From positions 1,492,501 to 1,556,500 of the forward strand of contig NZ_CP146606.1 in assembly GCF_032842945.2 (NCBI RefSeq): DNA of 64,000 nt, written 5' to 3'. Positions 55,688-64,000 of this stretch are shown here, in pieces. Position numbers and translations under genes: made by a program. Within the stretch, counting starts at the first letter, position 1. Each line of letters begins with the position of its first letter. The stretch is from Roseovarius sp. W115. GTDB lineage: Bacteria; Pseudomonadota; Alphaproteobacteria; Rhodobacterales; Rhodobacteraceae. The notes beneath the pieces were generated by a model, which ran no database searches, had not been told where the DNA came from, and worked only from the letters and a program-made list of their open reading frames with translations.

Positions 55688-55729
55688 GCACGGCTTTTGG
55701 TTGGCCAAACGCTGAGATAGAGCGTGACT

Positions 55730-56944
55730 ATGGAAACTCATAAAATTGATCGGCTTGGCGTGCGCGGCGACGGAGTTGCGGAAGGATCAATATATGCGCC
55801 GCGGTCTCTGCCTGGGGAGGTTGTGCAAGGCGAGCTGGTCGGAAACAAACTTTCCAACCTGCGGATTGTTCAACCTTCGTCGGATAGAGTGAGGCCGGTG
55901 TGTGCGCACTATAGCGCGTGCGGCGGATGTCAGGTGCAGCATGCCTCGGACATGTTTGTTGCGCACTGGAAGGCGGATTTGATACGCGTGGCTCTTTCTG
56001 CGCAGGGCCTGCAAGCTGAGATTCGACCAATTGCTACCTCTCCGGTCTCCTCAAGGCGTAGAGCAACCTTTGCCGCCCGTCGCACAAAGAAAGGTGCAAT
56101 GGCTGGTTTTCACAAGCAGGCCTCTGATGTCATCGTCGAAATTCCCAAGTGCCAGCTCATGACACCTGATTTGATGATGGGTTTGCCTGTCGCAGAAGAC
56201 CTGGCACGGCTGGCGGCAAGCCGGAAGGGCGAACTGTCTGTCGCCGTAACGCTGTCTGAGGCAGGTCTGGATATAGCTGTGAGTGGTGGCAAGGTGTTGG
56301 GCGGAGCTCTTCGAAATGCTCTGTCTGATCTTGCTGCCGGTCATGATATTGCGCGCTTAAGCTACGAAGGCGAAACCATTGTTACCTTGCGCAAGCCATC
56401 GCAGCTCTTTGACGACATAACCGTCTACCCGCCACCTGACGCATTCCTGCAGGCAACGAAAGATGCCGAAACAATGCTTCAAAACGAAGTGCAAGCTATT
56501 GTTGGCAAGGCTTCGAGCATCGTGGATTTGTTTGCCGGTTGTGGAACATTCACTTTGCCGCTTGCCAAACAAAGCCGCGTGCATGCGGTTGAAGGGGATG
56601 GCGAGATGTTGGGTTGCCTTGATCACGCTTGGCGGAACTCCGAAGGCCTGAAGGCAGTGTCAATCGAGACGCGCGATCTGTTCCGCAATCCCTTGATGCC
56701 GGAAGAACTCTCCCGATTTGAGGCCGTTGTGGTTGATCCTCCGCGAGCTGGTGCGCAGGCACAAACCCTGCAATTGGCAGAGTCGCAAACACCGATCATT
56801 GCTTATGTGTCTTGCAACCCAACGAGTTTTGCGCGTGACGCCAAGTGTCTTGTGGAGGCGGGCTACCTATTGGATTGGGTCTTGCCAATAGACCAATTCC
56901 GCTGGTCTGCGCATGTTGAACTGGTTGCCGTTTTCAGATTGTGA
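55730..56944 (+). CDS. RlmD/RumA-type RNA uracil-5 methyltransferase
   Basis: A protein of 404 residues with an N-terminal TRAM-like segment, a Cys cluster for an iron-sulfur site (CAHYSACGGCQVQH), the SAM motif VDLFAGCGTFTLPLA, VVDPPRAGAQAQ and the catalytic-Cys motif YVSCNPTSFARDA. It methylates C5 of uridine in rRNA or tRNA. GTG 55724 is an alternative start. The target position (U747, U1939 or tRNA U54) cannot be decided from sequence. Confidence 0.9.
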   Translation: METHKIDRLGVRGDGVAEGSIYAPRSLPGEVVQGELVGNKLSNLRIVQPSSDRVRPVCAHYSACGGCQVQHASDMFVAHWKADLIRVALSAQGLQAEIRPIATSPVSSRRRATFAARRTKKGAMAGFHKQASDVIVEIPKCQLMTPDLMMGLPVAEDLARLAASRKGELSVAVTLSEAGLDIAVSGGKVLGGALRNALSDLAAGHDIARLSYEGETIVTLRKPSQLFDDITVYPPPDAFLQATKDAETMLQNEVQAIVGKASSIVDLFAGCGTFTLPLAKQSRVHAVEGDGEMLGCLDHAWRNSEGLKAVSIETRDLFRNPLMPEELSRFEAVVVDPPRAGAQAQTLQLAESQTPIIAYVSCNPTSFARDAKCLVEAGYLLDWVLPIDQFRWSAHVELVAVFRL

Positions 56945-57031
56945 ACACAGCAGGTGCAAAATTCATGTGACCTAACCTGGGAAGCGCTTTAGAAAGACAG
57001 AAAAGGCAATAAAATACAGGCGACAGAACCA

Positions 57032-57526
57032 ATGCGATTTGCAAAAGGTCTATTAGTAGTTTTGCTGCTCGTCACAGCAGCTGGATGTTCAAAATTCAAG
57101 ACATATGACGGCCCAGAGGTCACCCAGATCATCGTCAATAAAAATGATCGGCGGATGTTCTTGATGCATCATGACAAGGTCTTGAAATACTATGACGTGG
57201 AGTTGGGCTTTACGGCTGAAGGGCACAAACAATTCGAAGGTGACGGCAAGACGCCCGAGGGCGACTACATAATTGACCGGCGTAATCCAAATAGTTCGTT
57301 CTATCTTTCACTGGGCGTTTCTTATCCAAATGAAGAGGACCGGGCATTTGCAAAAGCCGCTGGCAAAAGCCCTGGCGGAGATATCTTCATTCACGGGCGC
57401 CCGAATGGCAAAGTAAGAAACCCAGGTGCGGATTGGACCGCCGGATGTATTTCTGTGTCCAACCGACAAATGCGGAACATTTACGCGATGGTAAAAACCG
57501 GCACGCCGATTAGAATTACACCTTGA
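57032..57526 (+). CDS. L,D-transpeptidase (YkuD) lipoprotein
   Basis: A protein of 164 residues with a lipoprotein signal (hydrophobic stretch ending TAAGC, Cys near residue 19) and a YkuD domain: GDGKTPEGDYIIDRRNPNS, then the catalytic IFIHGRP and GADWTAGCISVSN (His and Cys). It crosslinks peptidoglycan or attaches proteins from the periplasmic face of a membrane. It faces a CAP-domain lipoprotein gene 5 bases away on the other strand. Confidence 0.92.
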   Translation: MRFAKGLLVVLLLVTAAGCSKFKTYDGPEVTQIIVNKNDRRMFLMHHDKVLKYYDVELGFTAEGHKQFEGDGKTPEGDYIIDRRNPNSSFYLSLGVSYPNEEDRAFAKAAGKSPGGDIFIHGRPNGKVRNPGADWTAGCISVSNRQMRNIYAMVKTGTPIRITP

Positions 57527-57531
57527 TGGGG

Positions 57532-58047
57532 TTAGTTGCCCATGACCAGCGTCCACCAAATCTTGCCGTTGTTTTCCTGAAGCCAGGAAAAACCCATGTT
57601 GCGGGCGTCGGGCGAAAGAATAACTTGACGCGTGGATGGGTCTTCCATCCAGGCAGCGAGCGTTTCAAGTTCGGTCTCATACGTCTCTGAGATCGTTTCG
57701 CCGACAAGCCCGCCTTCGTATCCAACGCGCTTGACACGATCAATGGGCGAGGACCCGTCAGATCCGAAGTGCCAGGGGCGGTTTTGAACCGACATATCTC
57801 TGGAATGTGTGGCCGCTGCTGCGTTCAGCTTTGAGTTCAATTGAACACTTGATTGCCCTGCAGCACTGCGCAGTGAGTTCACAGAGTCCAGCATGCGGAA
57901 CTGGATTTTCGAGGTTTCTCCAGAGCGGATGCGATACACCTTGGGCAGTGGTTTGCCATCTACGCCCACCTGATTTTGTGGCGGTGGTGGCGTACAAGCG
58001 GCAAGGATAATTAGAGCCGAAAGAAGCAGACTTGCTATGCGCATCAT
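57532..58047 (-). CDS. CAP-domain (SCP/PR-1) lipoprotein
   Basis: A protein of 171 residues with a lipobox (IILAACTPPPP, Cys near residue 18) and a CAP domain: LDSVNSLRSAAGQSSVQLNSKLNAAAATHSRDM, the HFGSDGSSPIDRVKRVGY helix and GETISETYETELETLAAWMEDPSTRQVIL. Bacterial CAP proteins are mostly uncharacterised and envelope-located. It sits between two YkuD genes, which suggests a cell-envelope role. Confidence 0.9.
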   Translation of the reverse strand: MMRIASLLLSALIILAACTPPPPQNQVGVDGKPLPKVYRIRSGETSKIQFRMLDSVNSLRSAAGQSSVQLNSKLNAAAATHSRDMSVQNRPWHFGSDGSSPIDRVKRVGYEGGLVGETISETYETELETLAAWMEDPSTRQVILSPDARNMGFSWLQENNGKIWWTLVMGN

Positions 58048-58210
58048 CGGATGTCACCCGTTTTCGTCATTTTCTTTCCTCTAGCGTGCCTTGCATTGTG
58101 TTTCAAACCCACAAGACTTCAACTTTGCTATTTGTTGCCTGTTTGATTTGCGATTGAGGCATTCCGGCCATATGCTTTGCGTGAAACAAAGTCGATCTGG
58201 GATGAATGAT

Positions 58211-58813
58211 ATGGCATTCGAGACAAAGAAAACATTGAGTCGTCGTGGGTTTCTTGCAGGCACCGCGGCTACAATTGGGCTACCTGCCCTGGCGCAAGAT
58301 GTAGACGGAGCGGGCAGCGTGCTGCTCGAAAAAGATGTTAAGACGACAGTTAGTCGGAATATTTCAAGCTTTCGGTCACTGGACTGGCGTCCCTATTTTT
58401 CGAATCTGAATAATGGCGCAGTGTTGGTAGATATATCATCACGTGCGCTTCATTTTTGGGGCGCAGATGGTCAAACCTACAAACTTTACCCGTCCAGCGT
58501 GCCGCTGAGTGAGGAACTTACACGCCGTGGGCGAACTAAAGTGGTCCGCAAGATTGTGGGACCCGATTGGCGCCCGACACCCTCAATGCTTAAACGCAAT
58601 CCTGAGTGGCCGTCATATATCCCTCCAGGCCCAGATAACCCACTGGGAACACATGCGCTTTACCTAAGTTGGACGTATTACCGGATTCACGGAACACATG
58701 ACACGCGCAAAATTGGGCGGAAGTCATCCAATGGATGTATTGGGCTTTACAATGAGCATATTGCAGAGCTTTTCAGCCTGACCAAAGTAGGCACTCAGGT
58801 GTTGCTAATTTGA
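58211..58813 (+). CDS. Tat-exported L,D-transpeptidase (YkuD)
   Basis: A protein of 200 residues with a clear twin-arginine leader (LSRRGFLAGTAATIGLPALA) and a YkuD domain with TPSMLKRNPEWP, NPLGTHALYLSWT, YRIHGTHDTRKIGRKSSNGCIGLYNEH (catalytic His and Cys). Tat export of a YkuD enzyme is common in alphaproteobacteria. ATG 58211 has GGGA at suitable spacing; ATG 58202 is directly next to it and less likely. This is a different subtype from the lipoprotein YkuD at 57032. Confidence 0.93.
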   Translation: MAFETKKTLSRRGFLAGTAATIGLPALAQDVDGAGSVLLEKDVKTTVSRNISSFRSLDWRPYFSNLNNGAVLVDISSRALHFWGADGQTYKLYPSSVPLSEELTRRGRTKVVRKIVGPDWRPTPSMLKRNPEWPSYIPPGPDNPLGTHALYLSWTYYRIHGTHDTRKIGRKSSNGCIGLYNEHIAELFSLTKVGTQVLLI

Positions 58814-58953
58814 CGAATTCAGCCGGATTGCCGTTTTGAGCGTCCACGAATTCTTTCATTTTTTGCCATAGTCCTGTTTAGAGACCGCTACGAGGTAAGT
58901 TTCCGGCTTGAGGTCACTATAAAGTTAGGCCCGCCCATATCTGGAGGATAGAC

Positions 58954-59142
58954 ATGAAAAGATTCGTTCTCGCCGCTGCGTTTACAGCTGCTGCAACAGC
59001 AGGTTTTGCTGGCAACATCGAAGAACCCGTAATCGAGGCGCCTGTGATTGTTGAAGAGACAGCTGCTAGTTCTTCCGCCGCTGGCGTTTGGGTTCCGCTG
59101 GTCCTTCTTGCCGTCGTTGCTGCGGTAATCGCGGCCGACTGA
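58954..59142 (+). CDS. Small exported or membrane protein upstream of hemH terminator
   Basis: A protein of 62 residues: an N-terminal signal-like helix (cut near TAGFAG), an acidic middle (EEPVIEAPVIVEE) with Ser/Ala spacer, and a C-terminal hydrophobic helix (VWVPLVLLAVVAAVIAA). The ribosome site GGAGGA is excellent, and a strong terminator follows, so it is a real monocistronic gene. Similar tiny proteins are, from memory, common next to hemH in Rhodobacterales. Function unknown. Confidence 0.85.
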   Translation: MKRFVLAAAFTAAATAGFAGNIEEPVIEAPVIVEETAASSSAAGVWVPLVLLAVVAAVIAAD

Positions 59143-59165
59143 TACGGCGAAGAGAGAATTCTGAG

Positions 59166-59192
59166 AAAGGCAGCGTTGATCGCTGCCTTTTT
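59166..59192 (+). terminator. Rho-independent terminator
   Basis: AAAGGCAGCG (59166-59175) pairs perfectly with CGCTGCCTTT (59181-59190) around TTGAT, running into five T residues. It ends the small membrane protein gene and lies 20 bases beyond the convergent hemH stop, so it may serve both strands. Confidence 0.93.
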
Positions 59193-59211
59193 CGTTTCTG
59201 GCGGGTTGAAC

Positions 59212-60294
59212 TCAGGTCCAACCGCCCAAGTTTTGATCAATGATATCAGCCAGTGCAGCGATATGGGCATCATTGTCGTTCAGGCATGGAATGTACAAAA
59301 ACTCCTCACCGCCAGCCTCTTCAAAGCTTTCTTTGATCTCTTCGTTGATTTCTTCAAGCGTCTCGATGCAGTCAGATGAAAAGGCAGGTGCGATGACGGC
59401 AATGTTTTTCTTACCTTGCTCTGCCAGCTCGGCCACGTGTTCCACCGTATAGGGGCGCAACCACTCCTCTGGTCCAAAAACGGATTGAAATGTCGTGGTT
59501 ATCTCTGTCTCGTCCCAGCCAAGACGCTCTCGCAATAGGCGCGTCGTTTTTTGGCACTGGCAGTGATAGGGATCGCCCTGCTTGAGGTATCGTTGTGGCA
59601 TGCCGTGGTACGATACAACCAAGATTTCGGGCCGTTTTTCAGCATCTTCATAGGCAGCCTCTACGGATTGCGCCAACGCTTCGATGTAAAGCGGATGCTC
59701 AAAATACGCCTCCACCACGCGGGCGGCGGGTTGCCAGGTTTCCTCCATCAAAGCACGGAAGAATTGATCGTTGGCGGTTGCAGAGGTCGCGCCCGCATAG
59801 TGTGGATAGAGCGGGAAGAAAACGATGCGGGTGCAGCCTGCATCAACCAGCTTACGAACCTTCGATTTGGTCGACGGATTTCCATAGCGCATGCAGAAAT
59901 CGATCATGACGTCATCGCCGTACTTGTCATGCAAGACTTGAGACAGTCTGTCAGTTTGATCACGCGTGATCGTCATCAAAGGGCTTTCGCCCTTGTCTTC
60001 GTTCCATATTGCCTTGTAGGCCTCGCCGCTTGTGAAAGGGCGTTTGCTGAGGATGATAAGCTGCAGAAGCGGTTGCCAGAGCCAAGGCGAGTAATCAATC
60101 ACGCGCCTGTCCGACAAAAATTCGTTCAAATAACGACGCATGGGCCAATAGGTATAGTGATCTGGTGTGCCGAGATTCGCCAAGAGCACACCCGTTTTCG
60201 CCTTGGGTACGGCAGGGTGGTCGCTGGGCGCGTGCGCGGGGCAAGCGGACGCCTTGCTGGTCGAGTCGAACATCTCAAGCCTGTCTTTTTTCAT
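59212..60294 (-). CDS. hemH: Ferrochelatase
   Basis: A protein of about 360 residues with GVLLANLGTPD near the N-terminus, YSPWLWQPL, MRYGNPS, FFPLYPHYAGATS, the metal-site VVSYHGMPQRYLKQGDPYHCQC and VIAPAFSSDCIETLEE. It inserts iron into protoporphyrin IX. The start is uncertain: ATG 60294 or 60273, both in a poorly conserved leader; a GTG at 60312 is also open. It follows the NDUFAF5-like gene on the same strand. Confidence 0.96.
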   Translation of the reverse strand: MKKDRLEMFDSTSKASACPAHAPSDHPAVPKAKTGVLLANLGTPDHYTYWPMRRYLNEFLSDRRVIDYSPWLWQPLLQLIILSKRPFTSGEAYKAIWNEDKGESPLMTITRDQTDRLSQVLHDKYGDDVMIDFCMRYGNPSTKSKVRKLVDAGCTRIVFFPLYPHYAGATSATANDQFFRALMEETWQPAARVVEAYFEHPLYIEALAQSVEAAYEDAEKRPEILVVSYHGMPQRYLKQGDPYHCQCQKTTRLLRERLGWDETEITTTFQSVFGPEEWLRPYTVEHVAELAEQGKKNIAVIAPAFSSDCIETLEEINEEIKESFEEAGGEEFLYIPCLNDNDAHIAALADIIDQNLGGWT

Positions 60295-60333
60295 CTTCGG
60301 ATCACGTTGCACATAAATGCTTCAGCCTTGGCG

Positions 60334-61149
60334 TCAATCTTTGAGCGGAAATTCATTTGTGCCCAGAGCGTCGGCGAGACGAGATCTCGCGGACCGAGGT
60401 CGAAGGGCTTGCGGTTGTCCTGGTCCGGGAGCCCAGCCAGTAAGCACTATCAATTCAAACGTTGCTTGCACACGCCTATGTTCGTCGGAAAACGTGTCTG
60501 AATAGATCTCGTAAGCCCTCAAAAACACGTCGCGGCGACTGAAATGCCGCAATCGCTCGTTCATTGCGTTCGCTTCGCCCATGGCCCGTAGATCGCGCAT
60601 CAAGTCAAAGGGGGTTGCATAGCTTACGGTTAGGGGCACGATATCTGCGACAGGCAGTGCAAATCCTCCCCGTTGCAACAGCGCCCCGAGATCACGAATA
60701 TCACCCATAGGAACGACACGCGGTGCTAAACCACCAGTGATCTCAGCCTCCGCTTGCGCCAATGAGCTGCGTAACTCGTGAAGTGTCCTGCCGCCGAAAA
60801 AAACAGCTAGAAAAAGCCCGTCAGGCTCAAGGGCGCGCCGGGCTTGTATCAATTGTCCCACTGGGTCGTTGGCCCAGTGTAGTGACATGGCGTGGATGAC
60901 TAAGTTATGAGCGTCTTCTTTCAAGCCCAGCGTATCTGACGGAGGAACCTGCAAGCTCTGGTTCAACACATTCGCCCAAATTTTCGGGTAGCTGTTGACG
61001 ATTGCAGGCTCTGTAAAGGCTTTTTTTACGAGTTGCAGACGATCTTTGATCTCATCGGCGGCCGCTTCGTGAAGAAACGTTGCCATGTTCTTACTGGCCC
61101 GCGCGCGGTTGCGCTCAAGGGCAATTTGATCCGTCAGAATTCGCGTCAT
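60334..61149 (-). CDS. NDUFAF5/BioC-like SAM-dependent methyltransferase-fold protein
   Basis: A protein of 271 residues beginning near ILTDQIALERNRARASKN, then FLHEAAADEIKDRLQLVKKAF, HAMSLHWANDPVGQLIQARRALEPDGLFLAVFFGG and GEANAMNERLRHFSRRDVFLRAYEIY. The N-terminal RNR and LHEAAADEIKDRL pattern is that of NDUFAF5 homologues, which hydroxylate an arginine of a complex I subunit in mitochondria. BioC-like activity is an alternative. Only 14 bases separate its start from comF. Confidence 0.8.
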   Translation of the reverse strand: MTRILTDQIALERNRARASKNMATFLHEAAADEIKDRLQLVKKAFTEPAIVNSYPKIWANVLNQSLQVPPSDTLGLKEDAHNLVIHAMSLHWANDPVGQLIQARRALEPDGLFLAVFFGGRTLHELRSSLAQAEAEITGGLAPRVVPMGDIRDLGALLQRGGFALPVADIVPLTVSYATPFDLMRDLRAMGEANAMNERLRHFSRRDVFLRAYEIYSDTFSDEHRRVQATFELIVLTGWAPGPGQPQALRPRSARSRLADALGTNEFPLKD

Positions 61150-61163
61150 TAAAGGACAATAGG

Positions 61164-61895
61164 GTGATCTCAACCGCAGTACAAACCGCACTTCGGATAG
61201 TTTATCCGCCACGCTGTCTTTTGTGCGGAGACCTTGTCGATAGCGATTTTGGCCTGTGTGGTGGGTGCTGGCGCGAGACTCCATTGATTTCAGGGCTGGT
61301 TTGTGACCTCTGCGGTGTGCCTTTGCCAGGAGACGAAGATGCCACAGTTGCTCACTGCGACAAGTGTTTGACGACCGCTCGACCTTGGAGCAAGGGGCGT
61401 GCAGCCCTTGTTTACAAGGATAACGCAAGACGTCTCGTGCTTGCCCTGAAACATGGTGATAGGCATGACGTTGTTCATCTTGTCCGAAGTTGGATGATTC
61501 AGGCCGCATCGTCATTGGTACAGCCATCGACCGTGGTTGTGCCCGTGCCGTTGCACTGGTCGCGGATGTTGAAGCGCAAATACAACCAATCCGCTCTCAT
61601 GGCGCAGGGTGTTGCGCAATCTTATGATTGCGAGCTCTGTCCGGATGCTCTGACCAGAGGATATAGAACGCCGGTTTTGGATGGTTTGGGTTTTGAAGAG
61701 CGCTTCCAAGCGCTGGATAGTGCGATTTCACCTCACCCAAAGAAATTTTCGGTTCTGAAGGGTGCCAAGGTGCTGTTGGTTGACGATGTCATGACATCGG
61801 GCGCGACACTTTCCGCCTGTGCGCAAGCATGTTTGAGCGCCGGTGCTGATGAAATTTTCGTGTTGGTACTGGCGCGCGTGGCACCAGACATCTAA
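61164..61895 (+). CDS. comF: ComF-family phosphoribosyltransferase-like protein
   Basis: A protein of 243 residues: an N-terminal double zinc-ribbon (PPRCLLCGD, GLCGGC, CDLCGVPL, HCDKC) followed by a PRTase domain with VVPVPLHWSRMLKRKYNQS and the PRPP loop VLLVDDVMTSGATLSACA. ComF proteins act in DNA uptake and fork processing in naturally transformable bacteria; the exact biochemical role is open. The start is GTG 61164 with AAGGA seven bases upstream. grxC follows after 32 bases. Confidence 0.92.
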   Translation: MISTAVQTALRIVYPPRCLLCGDLVDSDFGLCGGCWRETPLISGLVCDLCGVPLPGDEDATVAHCDKCLTTARPWSKGRAALVYKDNARRLVLALKHGDRHDVVHLVRSWMIQAASSLVQPSTVVVPVPLHWSRMLKRKYNQSALMAQGVAQSYDCELCPDALTRGYRTPVLDGLGFEERFQALDSAISPHPKKFSVLKGAKVLLVDDVMTSGATLSACAQACLSAGADEIFVLVLARVAPDI

Positions 61896-61927
61896 GTACG
61901 CAGTCGAAACACGAATGAGTGCGTGAT

Positions 61928-62185
61928 ATGAAAACTGTCGAAATCTATACATCCCCTCTCTGTGGCTTTTGTCATGCGGCTAAACGCCTGCTTACCCAGA
62001 AAGGCGCAAGCTTTTCGGAAGTTGACGTTCTGAAAAACCCAGATCGGAAACCGGAAATGATCCAGCGCGCGAATGGTGGCCGCACTGTGCCTCAGATCTT
62101 CATTGGTGGGACACATGTCGGCGGATGCGACGACCTCTACGCCCTTGATCGAGCGGGGAAACTCGACTCACTTCTGGCGGCATGA
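61928..62185 (+). CDS. grxC: Glutaredoxin 3
   Basis: A protein of 85 residues with the redox centre at residues 12-15 (CGFC instead of the common CPYC), the cis-proline motif TVPQIFI and the glutathione-site GGCDDLYAL. It reduces disulfides with glutathione. The CGFC variant, lacking the usual Pro and Tyr, may change redox potential. ATG 61928 gives the family N-terminus. It overlaps the nitrilase start (ATGA). Confidence 0.95.
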   Translation: MKTVEIYTSPLCGFCHAAKRLLTQKGASFSEVDVLKNPDRKPEMIQRANGGRTVPQIFIGGTHVGGCDDLYALDRAGKLDSLLAA

Positions 62186-63015
62186 AGACTGCGCTGCTTC
62201 AGCTTTGCTGCAGTGACGATCCGCGAGACAACCTTGTTCAAACGCAAGGATTGATATCCAAAGCTGCTTCTGACGGAGCCCAGTTTGTGTTGACCCCGGA
62301 GGTCACAAACTGTGTTTCGACAAGTCGCGCACATCAGCAATCTGTTCTGGCCACAGAGGACGAAGACATGACTTTGGTGGCATTGCGCCAGCAGGCCTCA
62401 GAGTTGAAGATTTGGCTTCTGATTGGGTCGATTGCGCTGAAGACCAACGAAAAAGATGGACGATTTGCCAACCGATCCTTTCTGATTTCTCCTGATGGGC
62501 GCATTTGCGCAAAATATGATAAAATCCATATGTTCGATGTGAAGGTTTCGGAAACCGAAACATATTGCGAGTCCGCAGGCTACCGCCCGGGCGATTGTGC
62601 AGTGACCTGCGATACACCGTTCGGACGTGTCGGCATGACGGTATGCTATGATTTGCGGTTTCCAACGCTCTACCGCCAACTTGCTCATGCTGGGGCCGAT
62701 TTCCTGACAATTCCGTCCGCCTTTTCGCCCGTAACAGGTAGAGCGCATTGGGAAATTCTTTTGCGTGCAAGGGCCATTGAAACAGGGTGCTACGTACTCG
62801 CGCCTGCTCAGAAGGGCGAACACAAATCAACCGTTGGTCAGTCGCGCAAAACATATGGGCATTCCATGGTCGTGGGGCCATGGGGCGACGTATTGGCAGA
62901 TGCCGGAACAGACGTTGGTGTGGTACAGGTTGAAATTGACAAAACAGCGGTGTCTAAAGCACGAAAGCGTATCCCATCGTTGACCTGTGAAACCCGATTT
63001 TCTGGACCCAAATGA
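62182..63015 (+). CDS. Carbon-nitrogen hydrolase (Nit1-type)
   Basis: A protein of 277 residues with the nitrilase triad: Glu 40 (VLTPEVTN), Lys 114 (YDKIHMFDV) and Cys 155 (GMTVCYDLRFP). The CYDLRFP and YDKIHMFDV sequences match the Nit1/deaminated-glutathione amidase group, a repair enzyme. Adjacency to grxC fits a glutathione-related role. It overlaps the marR stop-start junction as ATGA. Confidence 0.92.
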   Translation: MKTALLQLCCSDDPRDNLVQTQGLISKAASDGAQFVLTPEVTNCVSTSRAHQQSVLATEDEDMTLVALRQQASELKIWLLIGSIALKTNEKDGRFANRSFLISPDGRICAKYDKIHMFDVKVSETETYCESAGYRPGDCAVTCDTPFGRVGMTVCYDLRFPTLYRQLAHAGADFLTIPSAFSPVTGRAHWEILLRARAIETGCYVLAPAQKGEHKSTVGQSRKTYGHSMVVGPWGDVLADAGTDVGVVQVEIDKTAVSKARKRIPSLTCETRFSGPK

Positions 63016-63458
63016 ACGAAAATCCAGCGCAGTCTTTGGCTGTAACTTTCTTCAGCGAGATCCTGACGGCTGAACAGTTGATTCGAAGCCGTCTCAGCCG
63101 TGTTTTGCCCAAAGGTATGGAAATCTCGCATTTCTCGGTTCTGAACCATTTGGCGAGATCCGGAGAAGAGCGCACACCGGCCCAATTGGCCAAGAGCTTT
63201 CATGTCACCCGTGGGGCTATGACCAATACGCTCAACAAACTTGAATGGGCTGGATATATCCACATACGTCCCGATTGGGATGATGCGCGGCGCAAACAGG
63301 TTGCCATTAGCCCGGCCGGGCAGCGCGCCTGTGAAGCAGCACTGTCCGCGATCATGCCAATAATCACTCAAGTTTTGGAAGATCTTGGGGAGGACAAGTT
63401 TCGAGCGACTCTCCCAGTGCTCAGAGATCTGCGGATCAAACTAGAGTCTGAAAATTAG
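63012..63458 (+). CDS. MarR-family transcriptional regulator
   Basis: A protein of 148 residues with a winged helix: RTPAQLAKSFHVTRGAMTNTLNKLEWAGYIHIRPDWDDARRKQVAISPAGQRA, the recognition helix and the wing with DDARRKQVAIS. It is coupled to the nitrilase gene (ATGA) and may sense an electrophile or phenolic compound. The targets are unknown. It ends 3 bases before the convergent ubiG stop. Confidence 0.93.
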   Translation: MNENPAQSLAVTFFSEILTAEQLIRSRLSRVLPKGMEISHFSVLNHLARSGEERTPAQLAKSFHVTRGAMTNTLNKLEWAGYIHIRPDWDDARRKQVAISPAGQRACEAALSAIMPIITQVLEDLGEDKFRATLPVLRDLRIKLESEN

Positions 63459-63461
63459 AGT

Positions 63462-64000
63462 CTATTTCGGCTTCAAACTGGCTGTGACGTAGTTCACGCT
63501 TAGGTCTCTGTTCGACAAAGACCATGACCAGCTAATCGGGTTGAACACAAATCCCTTTTTGTCGACAGGTTTGAGGCCGGCCTCGGACATGAGCTGATAA
63601 AGCTCATCTGGCGTGATGAATTTGTTCCATTCGTGTGTGCCCTTGGGCAACCAGCGCATCACATACTCGGCTCCAACAATCGCCATGGCGTAGCTCTTGG
63701 CGTTGCGATTGATCGTCGAACAGATGTGAAGCCCGCCGGGGCGCAAAAGCCTTTGACAGGCCGTCAGATAGGCCAGTGGATCGGCCACGTGTTCGACGAC
63801 TTCCATATTCAGGACAACATCGAACTGTTCGCCATCTGCTGCCATAGCTTCTGCCGTTGTGTGCCGGTAATCAATCTGCAGCCCTGATTGTTCTGCGTGA
63901 ATCTGTGCCACTGGTATGTTGCGGAGGGCGGCATCAGCGCCGACAACCGTTGCCCCAAGACGTGCCATGGGCTCCGAGAGCAATCCGCCGCCACAGCCAA
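63462..64000 (-). CDS. ubiG: UbiG ubiquinone O-methyltransferase, C-terminal part
   Basis: The 5' end lies beyond the right edge; about 180 codons are visible. The sequence [22 protein letters not shown] is SAM motif I, followed by [18 protein letters not shown], and the UbiG-specific [10 protein letters not shown] and [18 protein letters not shown] (TINRN and GTHxWxKF). It catalyses two O-methylations in ubiquinone synthesis. A TTG inside the motif could be misread as a start, but the frame is open to the window end. Confidence 0.96.
   Translation of the reverse strand, partial: GCGGGLLSEPMARLGATVVGADAALRNIPVAQIHAEQSGLQIDYRHTTAEAMAADGEQFDVVLNMEVVEHVADPLAYLTACQRLLRPGGLHICSTINRNAKSYAMAIVGAEYVMRWLPKGTHEWNKFITPDELYQLMSEAGLKPVDKKGFVFNPISWSWSLSNRDLSVNYVTASLKPK

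Overview
The window reads as chromosomal DNA from an alphaproteobacterium of the Rhodobacterales (Roseobacter group). The basis is the RegB-SenC-RegA redox cassette, Tat-type leaders, and a core block maf-aroE-coaE-dnaQ-secB on one side and hemJ-rho-mnmE-mnmG-rsmG-parA-parB on the other side of an AT-rich gap. That gap (27328-27739) holds near-consensus DnaA boxes, and two perfect parS sites follow within 5.1 kb, so the window very probably spans the chromosome replication origin. No tRNA, rRNA, IS element, prophage or CRISPR array was seen.

Region by region. 1-3147: peptidoglycan recycling and tRNA modification (murU fragment, amgK, tsaE) plus a membrane PAS protein. 3229-5952: RegB/SenC/RegA. 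5956-11053: acetyltransferase, HD hydrolase, FkbM methyltransferase, two tandem small exported proteins, ahcY with a hairpin over its ribosome binding site, and a DUF2853 gene. 11100-19691: an accessory catabolic island. Its leftward operon has seven tightly packed genes (solute-binding protein, two permeases, ATPase, PuuE-like deacetylase, FCY1-like deaminase, DUF1989 protein). Its divergent arm has three genes (BtpA-like barrel, phosphoribosyltransferase, FAD oxidoreductase), and an MFS gene behind 11-bp repeats follows.

21137-27327: core housekeeping (smr, mltA, Tim44-like, fxsA, secB, dnaQ, coaE, aroE, maf). 27328-35088: origin, hemJ, rho, tRNA-modification and partition genes. mnmG carries an apparent one-base deletion in a T run, so it is split into two frames. 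35078-44376: hemW, rdgB, rph, hrcA, grpE, a TPM-domain protein, mutS and a ribokinase-family gene. 44373-53668: msrA, aminotransferase, sulfotransferase, argG, an Hpt/response-regulator pair, two Nudix genes, hslO and cca. 53846-64000: ABC exporter, RNA methyltransferase, cell-wall enzymes, hemH, NDUFAF5-like methyltransferase, comF, grxC, nitrilase, marR and partial ubiG.

Most genes form tight overlapping operons with ATGA, GTGA or TTGA junctions. The most distinctive observations are the catabolic island with no recognised pathway, the ahcY leader hairpin, the mnmG frameshift, the oriC/parS arrangement, and a candidate leader-ORF attenuator before the ABC exporter. All family assignments come from reading motifs; no database search was run.
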